DNA from: Phanerochaete sordida
Lineage: Eukaryota > Basidiomycota > Agaricomycetes > Polyporales > Phanerochaetaceae
Reading direction: 5' to 3'
Assembly (NCBI GenBank): GCA_019973155.2
Contig: BPQB01000001.1
Location: 2,418,001-2,482,000 of the forward strand
Length of the DNA stretch: 64,000 nucleotides
Of the stretch, positions 11,722-22,080 are shown one piece after another (the first letter of the stretch is position 1; every line of letters begins with the position of its first letter). The notes below the pieces were generated by a model. That model saw nothing but the letters and a program-made list of their open reading frames with translations, was not told the DNA's origin and ran no database searches. Position numbers and translations under genes: made by a program.

Positions 11722-13347
11722 TTAAAGACCCAGTATCTCGTTCACAACAGCCCCCTCCTTCGCCTCCTTCCACACGCCCGTGAACTTCCCACTCCAGCGC
11801 ATGCCCTTGCCGCCGCCCTTGACCCCAAGGCGCGCCTTCAGCGCATCCCCCACCTCCTTCACGCGCCGCTCGTCATCGCCAAACACGAGCACGACGGTCG
11901 TGCTCGCAGGCGTCTGCGCCGGCGGCGCGGAGCTCAGCACGACGGTGTGCGGCCGCGTGCCGGCCTCGACCGCGCACACCGTCGCGACCGCGCCGAGGAA
12001 CGCGAGCGCGTTCGCGCCGTCGTCCGTGCGGTGCCGGCGGCGCACGAGCGCGGCGCCGTCTGCAGACGCGAGGAGGTCGCGCGCGAGGTGCGCCGCGAGC
12101 TCGAGCTCGAGGTCCTCGGCGCGCTTCGCCGCGCGCCGGCGCTCGTCGACGACCTGCGCGACGCGCGCGGGCACCTGCGGCGCGCCGCAGCTGAGCGTCG
12201 CCGCGGCGGCGGCGAGGTGCGTGTGCGCCGCGGCGAGGTGCGCGAGGAGCCGCGGCCCGGCGAGGAAGAGCAGCCGCGCGGAGGCGGCGCTCCCGCGCGC
12301 GAGCGTGTCGGTGTGCGGGAGGAGGAAGAGCTGGAGGTTGTGCAGCGAGGGCGCGTGCGTGCCGCAGCAGCTAGGGGGGGCGCGTCAGAGGCGCCGTGCG
12401 GCGGGGCGTGGAGCGCACTCACGGGTTGCGGTCGAGCCCGTCGATGACGACGGTGCGCTTCACGCCGCCGGTGTAGTCGTCGGGGATCGCCTTGGACGGC
12501 GTGCGGTAGTTCTTGCCCTCGGCGTCGAGCTCCTGCACCTCGATGTGCACGCGGCGGCCCTCGAAGACGTAGCGATTGCATTCGTCCTGGACGGCGGCGA
12601 TCTCGTCGGGCGTCATCGCCCGAGGGATCTCCACGTACGACGGGGTCGGATATGCGGTCAGAGACCATGAGAGCGTGTCGAGCTGGTAGCGCTGCTCTAG
12701 GACCGCCGATAGCAAATGCTGAGACGTATGCATGCACATCTATTGGACGGTCCGTGAGGCGAGCGCGGGACATAGAAAGAGGGGGAAGGCTTACATGGTC
12801 CAGCCTCCGCTGCAGACCGGCATCTCCTAGTTGTACGTGGACCTTTGCTCCCGTCGTAAACACGGCGAGCGCGTCTTCGACAGTCTTCTCCACGACCTTG
12901 ACATAGTGCACCGCGTGCCCTCCGATACGCTTTACCTCGGCTACGTCCCACACATGGCCGTCTGCACTCGTCAAGAGGCCAATGTCAGATGGTTGCCCAC
13001 CGCCTTCGGGGAAGAGCACAGTGTCATGCAGGAGCACCTCGAGGAGTGGAGTAGCCGGCGGTGGTGGTGCACCGGACTTGTCCTTCTTGGCACGCTTCGG
13101 CTGTGGGGGTGCCTCTGCCAGACGGGAGCTAACCACGGTGGTGGCGAGTTCTCGCAGAAGGGGATCGCCTGTGACCGAGTCAGCAACGCTAGCACGGAGA
13201 GGGGACGCACAGGCACGCACGCTGGCACGCGAGAAGCCCGACGGGGATCGTCGTCTGGGGGTCGCTGGGGACGCTGAGCGTTGACGAGACGATCCTGTGG
13301 TAGTCTGGCGGTGTGACTGGAGGCAAAACGAGGGCAGCGGCAGCCAT
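11722..13347 (-). CDS. Alanyl-tRNA editing protein, AlaX/AARSD1 type
   Basis: Starts MAAAALVLPPVTPPDYH at 13347 and ends VVNEILGL. An N-terminal barrel domain contains DTVLFPEGGGQPSDIG, the signature of the AlaRS editing family, followed by the zinc motif DHMCMHTSQHLLSA (HxxxH) and a downstream Cys (GLDRNP|CCGTHAPSL, with CxxxH) completing the zinc site. A long C-terminal coiled region and a short LVFGDD..RVKEVGDAL segment follow. Freestanding proteins of this type hydrolyse mischarged Ser-tRNA(Ala). There is no aminoacylation domain, so it is not AlaRS itself. Exon 1 ends CAGC|GTGCGT, and the Asp-His|Met junction is GACCAT|GTAAGC. A large open frame on the opposite strand over the GC-rich 3' half is a composition shadow. 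Confidence 0.88.
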
Positions 13348-13675
13348 GTCGGGCGAGATGTGCGGTTCAATGGATTAGAGCAGGCAACGTCGAGGGAGTC
13401 GCGGCCGATGGCAGCTTCGCTAGGGCGAATGGCAGCGGGAAAGTTTCGAAGCGAGCGCCAAGCGGGAGCTCCCAGGCACGCCGCCAAATTGAGTGATTGG
13501 CCGATCGCCCGATCACGATCAGCGATGACCACACGACCGCGGCGGGCCGCGCGCACCGGCCGTGGGAAGCGCCGCTTCTCGCGCGGCGGCGGTGGTCAGC
13601 TGCCCGCCGCACGCCACGAAACGCACCCGGGCAGGGTGCACACACAGGCACCCACACGCCGTGGCTGCACGCGCG

Positions 13676-13684
13676 TATAAAAAG
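13676..13684 (+). promoter_or_regulatory. TATA-box-like element (TATAAAAAG), distal
   Basis: A strong TATAAAAAG match in GC-rich surroundings, 466 bp before the ATG of transporter 1. It could drive a long-leader transcript of that gene or a separate non-coding RNA. Confidence 0.4.
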
Positions 13685-14049
13685 GGCGGGCTCCGGGGAC
13701 GACGTGCAGACGGCCCCGCCCCCGCACCCCGCACGCCGCGCTGTCAGTCCCCCGGATTGAAGCTTACCCCACATCCAGCGGCGCCCCCGGACCGCGTGCA
13801 ATTTACCCCGCCCCCACCGCTTTTTGGCGGGCCCTCGAGGCTGCCATGGCCACGCTGGGCACGCGCGGAAAATTTCCTCGCCCCCCACTGGCCTCTCGGC
13901 CCCGCCGCCCGTGCCAGGATCCGCCCACGGCGCCCTAGATTCCATCAATCTCCCATGGGCTGCTTGTTTCTCCGAGCCCCGCTACCGCACTGCGTGCCTT
14001 GGCAGCGCGCGGAAAAACCACAGGCTCGCAGCGCACGCCCGCCGCGGCG

Positions 14050-14057
14050 TATTTAAG
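14050..14057 (+). promoter_or_regulatory. TATA-like element (TATTTAAG) of transporter 1
   Basis: Lies about 90 bp before the ATG at 14142, the usual distance for a fungal TATA element plus short leader. Transporters 3 and 4 have similar elements at similar distances. Confidence 0.5.
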
Positions 14058-14141
14058 CCTCGCGGCCCCGTGGGGGGCCCTCGACGCTTCCCGGACGCTC
14101 CCCCAGCCCGCGCCGCCCCCTCGCCCCGCGCCCTCCGAGAG

Positions 14142-15760
14142 ATGTCTGTCGAACGCTCCCCGTCGCTCGCCTCCAAGGAGGAGGCCGAGCTGGGCTTTTC
14201 CAAGGAGCTCGCCCTCGGTGACGAGGAGTTTGGCGGCACCGAGGAGCGCAAGAAGCTCGAGCGCAAGCTGCTCCGCAAGCTCGACATGCGCATGTCCATC
14301 CTGATCGTCATCTACATCCTCAACTACGTGCGTCGCGCTGTCACTCTGTGTTAGAGACAATCTGACGATGCTTGTTCCTGCAGATCGACAGGAACAACGC
14401 CAGCGCGGCGCGTCTTCGCGGTTTCGAGGCGGACCTGCACCTCAAGGGCCAGCAGTTTGCGACGATCCTGAGTATCCTCTACGTCGGCTACATTCTCATG
14501 CAGATCCCCTCGTAAGCAACGCTACTGGACAACGTCTCCGCCATGATCTGACCGCCGTCTAGGAACATGCTGCTCAACCACACCGGCCGGCCGTCGATCT
14601 ACCTACCGTGCTGCATGATGATCTGGGGCACGATCTCCTGCCTGACGGGCGTGACGACGAACTTCGTCGGCGCGCTGCTCACGCGCTTCTTCCTCGGCTT
14701 CGTCGAGGCGGCCTTCTTCCCGGGCGCGCTCTTCCTGCTCTCGAAGTGGTACACGCGCCGCGAGCTCGGCGTGCGCACGGCGCTGCTCTCGTGCGGCTCG
14801 CTCATCAGCAACGCGTTCGGCTCGCTCATCGCGAGCGGCATCCTCGACGGCATGGAGGGCCGCCTGGGCCACGCCGCCTGGCGCTGGCTCTTCTACATCG
14901 AGGGCGCGCTCACGATCTTCGCCGCCGTCTGCGCGATCTTCATCCTCCCCGACTTCCCCGCGACGTCCGCGCGCTGGCTCTCGCCGCTCGAGGTCCGCCT
15001 CGCCGAGCGCCGCATGCAGGAGGACGCCGGTGTCGGCGACGAGGCGCAGACCGAGAGCGGCGGCCAGTTCCACGGCCTCATGCAGGCCGTCACCGACTGG
15101 AAGGTCTGGTGGCTCGCGCTCGCGCTCACGAGCATGGTCATCTTCCTCTCCTTCGTGAGTGCCCCCCGCCTCCGCGCGCGCGCGCCGTGCTGACCGTGCG
15201 CGCAGAACGCGTTCTTCCCGACGCTCTCCGCGACGATGGGCTACAACCGCACGGTGACGCTCCTGCTGTGCGCGCCGCCGTGGGTGTTCGCGACGCTCGT
15301 CGCGTTCGCGGTCACGCGGCACTCGGACGCGGTCGGCGAGCGCTTCTGGCACATCGCGTGCCCGCTCGCGCTCGGCGTCGTCGGGTGCATCATTGCGATG
15401 GCGACGATGAACACCGCGGCGCGCTACATCGCGCTGTTCCTGCTCGCGCAGTCGTACGCGGCGTTCATCACGTTCCTCGCGTGGATCTCGAACAGCATCC
15501 CGCGCCCGCCGAGCAAGCGCGCCGTCGCGCTCGCGCTCATCAACGCGTTCTCGCAGCTCGGCAACGTCGCGGGCTCGTACGTGTGGCCGACCGGCTGGGG
15601 CCCGAGCTACCGCTACTCGTACGCGATCTGCATCGCGACGAACGGCCTCGCGATCGCCATGTGCTACCTCTTCAAGCGCCACCTCGAGGGCCTCAACAAG
15701 AAGGCCGAGGAGCGCGAGCGCGAGCAGGGCGCGCCCCAGGGCTTCCGTTACATCTCATGA
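14142..15760 (+). CDS. MFS transporter 1, DAL5/TNA1-like anion:cation symporter family
   Basis: Starts MSVERSPSLASKEEAELG; acidic cytosolic N-tail, then RKLDMRMSILIVIYILNY entering the first membrane segment. The TM1 motif IDRNNASAARLRG, RFFLGFVEAAFFPGALFL (TM4), WRWLFYIEGALT (TM5-6), a cytosolic loop FPATSARWLS...RRMQEDAG, and six C-terminal segments ending GFRYIS give about 12 membrane spans. Relatives import organic anions such as allantoate, nicotinate or other carboxylates with protons; the substrate cannot be read from sequence. Only three introns are needed (NY|IDR, QIPS|NML, LSF|NAF), against seven or eight in the three paralogues downstream, and the third is found only here. First member of the same-strand array. 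Confidence 0.9.
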
Positions 15761-16035
15761 TCGCCATGCCTCCCCACACGGGTCTTATTCTTACGCATGT
15801 GTAATTTCTGCACGCATATATCGCATGTACTCTGTATCATTATCACGTATTTCAGCATATCGAGTCTCATAATGCCCGAGTGTTCACGTAACGTCGTGTT
15901 GTGTGATTGTCCATTGAGAAGTACAAATCGAGGGTCGTCCTACGGATGAGATGGCCTATGTAAAGTGGTGATGTGGAGAGGAGGGAGGGGAGCACCAATG
16001 TCCAGACTGCGGAATGTCAGACGCAATGGCAGGAA

Positions 16036-16904
16036 CTACTTGCTAGCCTCGGCATCGCTCAGGACGACGTCGCTTTCCTCTTCTTGCACTCGTACATCGG
16101 CTATTTGACCATCGTGAGCATGAAGAGTGGGAAAGCGTACAGGGGACGTACCGTCGATCATAGCATCCACCTCGAGCGCCTCGTCCGCACTCATGGTTCG
16201 ATCGCCCTCTGAGAGACTGTCGCCATCGCTGAGGCCCCAGTTCTCCAATGGATCAAACTGGGAGGAAGGACGCCATGCTTCGCGCTCGAGTCCGTCCATG
16301 AGCCCAGCGTCGAAGTCCCATGCGTCGGGCTCGTGTTCGGCCTCGAACGGATCCACAGCAAAGTCCGAGCCCTCGTCCGTGGAGAAGTCGACGTCCTCGT
16401 CGTCGTCCCAGTCGTCGTAGTCCGGGACGTAGTCGCCATCGGAGCTCTCGCCGTCGCTCTCGGACACGGGCTGCACGTCGAGGAAGGTGTGCCGGCACGC
16501 GGGGCAGGTGCCGTGCTGCGCACACGCAAAGCGTCAGCCGCTGCGGGGCCCGTTAGCGCAGAAAGGAAAAGGCGCACCCGGCCGCGTATCCACTCGATCA
16601 GGCTGGCGCAGGGGTCAGTCGGGCGAGACGCAGAGGAAGGAGCACAAACGCACTCGAGCCTGCAGAACACATGTCCGCAGCCCGCGAGCTTCGTCACGCC
16701 CGCGAGCTCGCGCGAGTGCCCAGGGCCGACGTTCTCGCCGCCCAGCACGCTCGCGAACGGGAGGAGGCAGATCGGGCAGGAGTCGTCCGCGGGGACGTCG
16801 TGTGCCGCGAGCGTGGGCAGCGCCTGGACGGCGCGTTCGACGCGCTGCTCGGGCGTGAGCGCCAGCACTGTGTCGAGGTCGTCGTCGTGCGCGGGGGCGG
16901 CCAT
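16036..16904 (-). CDS. RING-finger protein, probable E3 ubiquitin ligase
   Basis: Starts MAAPAHDDDLDTVLALT at 16904, ends SDAEASK at 16036. Zinc ligands: CPIC at about residue 43, a long loop, then CGHVFC, RLDLIEWIRGR and CPAC. The residue at the sixth ligand position (C-x2-D) is Asp, assembled across an intron (CTCGA|GTGCGT...CAG|C). The 51-nt intron is a multiple of three and stop-free, so retention would insert 17 residues into the RING. After the RING comes an acidic, disordered tail rich in Asp/Glu/Ser with no recognisable domain. RING proteins recruit E2 enzymes; the target is unknown. The gene is antisense between transporters 1 and 2 and ends 275 bp from the end of transporter 1. Confidence 0.85.
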
Positions 16905-17312
16905 CGCTGCGTGGGTGCTGGGGGAGTAGGAATGTGTGCGGGGTGCCGGTGGTGGTGAAGGCGGCGAGGGGCGTGCGGGCCGTTCGGACGCGGGACCGGA
17001 ACGCGTAAACAACGTTCGCGTCACGTCACGTGCTGGGCGCTCTGTGGCCACGTGGGCGCCACCAAGGCGCCGGCTTGGTCGGCATGGCTGGGGAGCTCCC
17101 AGAGCCCACGATGGCGGGTGGAGAGCCCCAGATAGCCTATCTCATCTGTTCAACACCGCTCTGGGTCGTCTTGTGCTGGGGTGCCGACGCTCTCTCCGCG
17201 CGCTGTAAGACCTAGACTCGCCCGACTGCGCATATCCCCGCCCCAAACCCCACACGACCCCTTCTAGCCCCGGGATTGCCAGACGGTACGCAGCGGAACG
17301 CGCCGTATCACC
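16905..17312. promoter_or_regulatory. Divergent promoter region, RING gene / transporter 2
   Basis: A 408-bp spacer between divergent start codons. It contains a CACGTCACGTGC stretch near 17017-17034, a palindromic CACGTG-type E-box candidate for a bHLH factor. No TATA element is clear for transporter 2. Confidence 0.45.
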
Positions 17313-19191
17313 ATGGAAGACGACACCCTCGTCGGCGCACGCACCCCGCTCCTGAAGCACGCCACCACCGACGACGACGTGACCATGGGCCATGCCTCCT
17401 GGAGCACCGAGGACGAGCTCGACGGCGACTTTGGCGGCACGCTCGCGCGGCAAGAGCTCGAGAAGAAGCTGCTGTGGAAAGTGGACAAGCGCATGTCGAT
17501 ACTGGTGCTGATATACATCTTGAACTTTGTGCGTATCCATGTCCGTTCTGCTGGCCCCACTAACCTCACGCTTTGGGACACAGATTGACCGCAACAATGC
17601 TGGGTGCGTTTCGTGTCTCAAAGGAGCTCTCTGACACCCAGTACTTCATGGACATTGACAGCCGTCTCTTCTACCAGTGCGGCTCGATTACGCGGGTTCG
17701 AAGAAGATCTGGGACTGAAAGGTCAACAATTCGCGACTGTCCTGTCGATCCTGTATGTTGGCTATATCTCCATGCAAATACCCTCGTAAGTGTCAAGTCA
17801 TATTCGTAACTGGACCGCATTGACAGTATCTATGCTGTAACAGAAACGTGTTCATGAATCATATCGGCAAGCCATCCATATACCTGCCCGCCTGTATGGC
17901 TGTTTGGGGTCTAATCTCCGTCATGACGGGTGCGTATGTTTCAGGCTCTGGATAATCTCGTTCCTGAAGGTCTCCATGTTGCAGGTTTTGCTCACAAGTG
18001 CGCTTCACCCTGCATATATGCGCCTCTGCTGACGCGCCCGCAGCTTCTTCGACGTCCTCCTGACGCGCCTTCTGCTGGGCGTGGTCGAAGCGTCCTTCTT
18101 CCCAGGCGCGCTCTTCCTCATCAGCAAGTGGTACAAGCACAGCGAGCTCGGCTCGCGCACCGCCCTCCTCTTCTGCGGGAACATCATCAGCAACGCCTTC
18201 GGCGCGCTCATCGCCTCTGCGATCCTCGACCACATGGACGGCGTGCTCGGCCGCGCCGCCTGGCGCTGGCTCTTCTACATCGAGGGCTCGCTCACCGTGC
18301 TCGCCGCGCTCCTCGCGATGGCCGTCCTCCCGGACTTCCCCGAGACGACGCGCGCGGGCTGGCTCACCGAAGCCGAGGTGCGCCTCGCCGTGCGCCGCAT
18401 GCACGAGGACGCCGACGCGCACGCCGCACCCGGCGCGCGGCCCGCGCACGCGTTCGTGCTCGCCGTGCGCGACCCGAACGTCTGGATCCTCGTCGTCGCG
18501 ATGTTCTTCCAGGTCGTGTCCAACAGCTTCACGGCGTGGTTCCCGACGATCGTCGCGACGCTCGGCTACAGCCGCACCGCGACGCTCCTGCTGTGCGCGC
18601 CGCCGTACGTCTGCACGGCCGTGCTCACATACTTCGTCTCGCGGTACGCCCCGCGCACCGTGCCCGCACGCCCCCCGCTGACGCCGCCCGCAGGCACTCG
18701 GACGCGAAGGGCGAGCGCTTCTACCACATCACGCTCCCGATCTGGACGTCCGTCGCAGGGCTCCTGCTCGCGCTGTGCACGCTGGACGTGCGCGCGCGCT
18801 ACCTCTCCTTGTGCGCCCCCCCCCCCTCCTCTCCGTGCCGTGCGCCCGCTGACGCCGCAATAGCTTCCTGATGACGCAGAGCTACGCGGGCTTCAGCGTG
18901 TTCTACGGCTGGATGAGCAACAGCGTGCCGAGCCCGCCCGCGAAGCGCGCCGTCGCGCTCGCGCTCGTCAACGCGCTCTCGCAGCTCGGGAACGTCGCCG
19001 GCGCGTACGTCTGGCAGCCCGTGTGGGCGCCGCGGTTCGCGCCGAGCTTCGCGGTCTGCGCCGCCGCGAGCGCCGCCGCCGTCGGCTGCTGCGTCGTCCT
19101 CCGGCGCAGGCTCGTGAAGGAGAATGCGCGGCTCAAGAGGGTGGAGGTCGAGCGCGGCGTTGGGAGGGAGGGCTTCAGGTATCTTGTGTAG
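17313..19191 (+). CDS. MFS transporter 2, same family, the most divergent paralogue
   Basis: Starts MEDDTLVGARTPLLKHA and ends EGFRYLV. It keeps the family landmarks: KVDKRMSILVLIYILNF, IDRNNAGAARLRGFE, RLLLGVVEASFFPGALFL, AAWRWLFYIEGSLT, HSDAKGERFYH, PPAKRAVALALVNALSQL. It has seven introns, at the shared positions NF|IDR, NAG|AA, PS|N, MTG|FAH, AH|NFF, SR|HSD and LSL|FLM; one contains a run of C at 18813-18826. The cytosolic mid-loop (ADAHAAPGARPAHAF) differs from the other copies, and TM sequences such as VVSNSFTAWFPT have diverged, so its substrate may differ. Its C-terminal half is strongly GC-biased (Ala/Arg-rich). Plasma-membrane proton-coupled uptake is inferred from the family. Confidence 0.88.
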
Positions 19192-19450
19192 AGTGTGCAT
19201 GTCATGACGGACTCCTTGCATTACGTAGACTGTGTATTTTCCACTTTGTACTCTATTTCTTGTCGTCAGGATTTCCCAGGTTCCCGAGAGTGGTGCGGAC
19301 ACCCTGAGATATACGAATGATTATTGCAAGAGTACTAACTTAGCTACTGGCTATCATCCTAACATTCCACTTTTTCTCTCTCAGCCACAAATAGACCTGG
19401 TGAGAAGCCTGTCTTATCTTCCAGCGTTTTTCCATCTGACTACTTCCATC

Positions 19451-20894
19451 TCATGCAGGGATAGGTTCCTCGAGTAAAGCTTCCAAGGTGGCCTTGATTT
19501 CCCGTACCAGCTCCTCGCCCAAGCTGTCTTCTAGTGCATCCTTGCTCCATGCGAATGTGATGTTCGTCGACCCCTCCGGCGACCCAACGACGTTGATCTT
19601 GAACGCAGAGCCCTGCACGGCGTCGCTCTGGCAAAAGAACACGTTCTCCAGCTTCCACGGAGCATCCCCCGCCTTCTCTGCATCGCCATCCGGGAAACGG
19701 CCGAGGTTCGAGATCACCAGCCCACACGCCCTCGGCTTCCCGAGCTTCTCCGCGTAGTAGCTCTCCGCGGAGCCCATCCGCTGCAGGAGCCGCAGCATCC
19801 CGAGGAGCTCGCGCGTCTTGCCCACCCGCGCGTGCAGCACCTCGCCCGCCGCGCGCGCGTCGTCCCAGGGGAAGGGCGCGCCGCGCTCGAGCGGCACGGC
19901 GCGCGGCGAGACGTACACGGACGAGACCTGGTCGCACAGCGCGACCGGGGGCACGCCCGTGAAGCGGCGCAGGGACACGGGCGTCTCGGCCGCGATGCGC
20001 GCGACCCCGCGCAGCGCGCCGTGCGCGCCGAGCACGCGCGCGAGCACGCCGACGGCGAGCACGTGCAGGGCCGCCGTGAGCGTCGTCTGGCGGGCGCGGC
20101 AGCGCGCGAGCAGGGCGGCGGTCTGCGGCGGCGCGAGGCCCCAGGCGCGCACGGCGATCGCGAGCGAGGGCGTGCGGGGCACGCGCCCGCCCGTCCAGGC
20201 GCGCCGCCGCAGCTTCTTGGGCGTGAAGAGCTCCTGCAGCATCTGCACGAGGCCGCCGGGCGAGACGGAGATGTTGGTGAGCGCCTCGACGGGCGCGACG
20301 AGCGTCGCGTCGGGCGCGATGGCGACGATGTTGCTGGCGGCGGCGGCGGCGGTGCGGTTCAGTGCGGACAGCAGCGCGGCGTGCAGGGCGGGGCCGCTCT
20401 GGCCGTCGCCGATGGCGTGGTGGAAGCTAAGCACGACGGTGCGGCCCTTCACAACGGTCACCCGCCACAACGGAACAGCCGTGTCCAGGGCAAACGAACG
20501 TTCGAGCTGCGTACGGAGGAGGTCGTCCGTGGAGGTGGCATCGTCCTCGAGGAACTCGACTATGGAGTCCAGGTCGACTTGAGGAAGCCGGATGAACTGT
20601 GGGACAACCTTGGACGTGGCTCCTGGCCGGACTTGTACGCCCAGTGCACCGTGCTCCCGGATCATGGTATGCAGGGCGGGGTAGAGAGTCTCCTTTGTCA
20701 AGGCAGAGCCGGTCGCGGAGACATAGTCTCCTGAGATGGTGACGCCCGAGTCGAACCCCAGCTGGCCGAGCAAAATGTGGTACCGCTCGATGGTACCTAC
20801 AGGGCGCGACCGAGGTGTCAAGACAGACCATGCTCATGAAAGACCCGCACGTACCTGCGTCTCGAACCACATCTGTTGAAGAAGGAGAGGACAT
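19451..20894 (-). CDS. Alcohol O-acyltransferase-like protein (AATase/condensation fold)
   Basis: Two exons: MSSPSSTDVVRDA from 20894, intron GCAG|GTACGT...CTGTAG, then GTIERYHILLGQLGF to the stop at 19451, about 460 aa. The catalytic motif HHAIGDG (HHxxxDG) is intact at about residue 155, and the N-terminal ERYH and FxLD..PLWRV segments match the AATase group of CoA-dependent acyltransferases, which acylate alcohols or other hydroxyl acceptors to esters. A pure phthiocerol/PKS-associated acyltransferase of the same fold is an alternative. There is no signal peptide, so it is probably cytosolic or lipid-droplet associated. It is antisense within the transporter array, 259 bp from the end of transporter 2, which makes a shared metabolic role possible but unproven. 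Confidence 0.8.
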
Positions 20895-22080
20895 TGCGAC
20901 GGTCTATGATCGAACCCTTCCTGTGCTTGCTGGGCTAAATAGACTTGCATCCGGCGGCCGAGAACCGCACTGCGCAAACGGGGCTGCTGCTAATTGGCCG
21001 CTAAGCGAGGGGGATGACGACTTTACGCAGCAACCAGCATGCGTGCTATGATCAACTTCCGCTTGTTCGCAGGCGGCCATTGAAGGCCATTGAGTCCGCG
21101 GTCGTCTCGAGGTCGTCTCGAGGCCCATCTAGCCATAGCATCGCTGCAACGCTTACCTTCAGTTTGCTTCCGCATCATTTTCAGGAAGCCACGACAAAGG
21201 TCGTTCAGCACTGTCATCGTCGCGGGGATCAGACATACCTGTGAAGCGCAGACCACCTTTGACATGGGGGCGCACGTTCGCATGCAACTGTGCCATCTGC
21301 TCATGGACATTTCAGTGCTACGTACTCTCAAGCGGACTGCGACACAGACGTAATGACGACCCAGGCGAAGATGTACGACGTCACACGCAGCACAACCAGC
21401 TCTGTTTGTGAAGTACGTTGACGAGGGTCATCTGTTTCGTTCGTAGCGCGGCGCAGGAACAGAAGGCAAACGTAGACAGCGCTGTGACGAATTAGAAACC
21501 GCGGCGCAGTTGCGCCCGTCAACTAGAATATTTTAATGCCTTCATCACCACGAGCCTGGTGAAGATCCACCACAAATTCACCGATAGTTTGATAACAGAG
21601 GTGATACACAGGGAATGCGTAGCAGGCCGTTCATATATCTGTGCAAGAAAGCTGAGCATGTGAACAGTGAGCAACTCACTTCATCTATCGCAATGTAAAC
21701 TGACGTCGGTATAGATCCTAGGCAGCGTGATATAGCCATGTTCGATACCTATTGGTATGAGCACATTCGCATAGCTAATGTTCTGAGCGGCGTAGTGCGT
21801 AGTACACCTTGGCTCCTCTTGGCCTCACGCTACAAACCTCCGGGCCGGAAGGCACTCTAAATGTGACCACGGTCCACGGTTTCCCCATCATCACGCTTCT
21901 CGATAGACGACGCATCGTGTTCTTGTGACCGCCCACGACAGTTCTTCCGAGCGACCAGTACGTGTGTTCCCTTCCCATTCCCGGCGAAGTTAAAGCCTGC
22001 GCTCCACCTATGCGGCATCGTCGCGCAATATAAGGCGGACGCTCACATGGCTGGCGTGGGACGGCCCTCACACCTCCGCC
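20895..22080. other. Intergenic: divergent promoter of the acyltransferase and transporter 3
   Basis: About 1.2 kb, lower in GC than the coding parts, with only short ORFs. No remnant of a further transporter or transposon could be recognised. Confidence 0.5.
22029..22035 (+). promoter_or_regulatory. TATA box of transporter 3 (TATAAGG)
   Basis: TATAAGG 46-52 bp before the ATG at 22081, in a position comparable with the element of transporter 4. Confidence 0.55.

Larger units (their letters stand above)
13348..14141. promoter_or_regulatory. Divergent promoter region between the editing protein gene and transporter 1
   Basis: Very GC-rich 794-bp spacer between divergently transcribed genes. 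It holds two plus-strand TATA-like elements, listed separately. Open frames through it are Arg/Pro-rich and lack family features. Confidence 0.5.

Noticed and set aside
11371..12447. 358-codon plus-strand ORF
   Set aside because: Lies antisense over the AlaX/AARSD1 gene; Arg-rich composition shadow.
14603..15804. Long ORFs on both strands (359 and 398 codons) over transporter 1
   Set aside because: Frame shadows of a GC-rich exon; the real frame carries the MFS motifs.
18813..18826. Run of C as a frameshift in transporter 2
   Set aside because: It falls inside the LSL|FLM intron, so it does not affect the protein.
20819..20821. Start of the acyltransferase at 20821
   Set aside because: That codon is TTG; a short first exon with an ATG at 20894 joined by a standard intron gives a better N-terminus.
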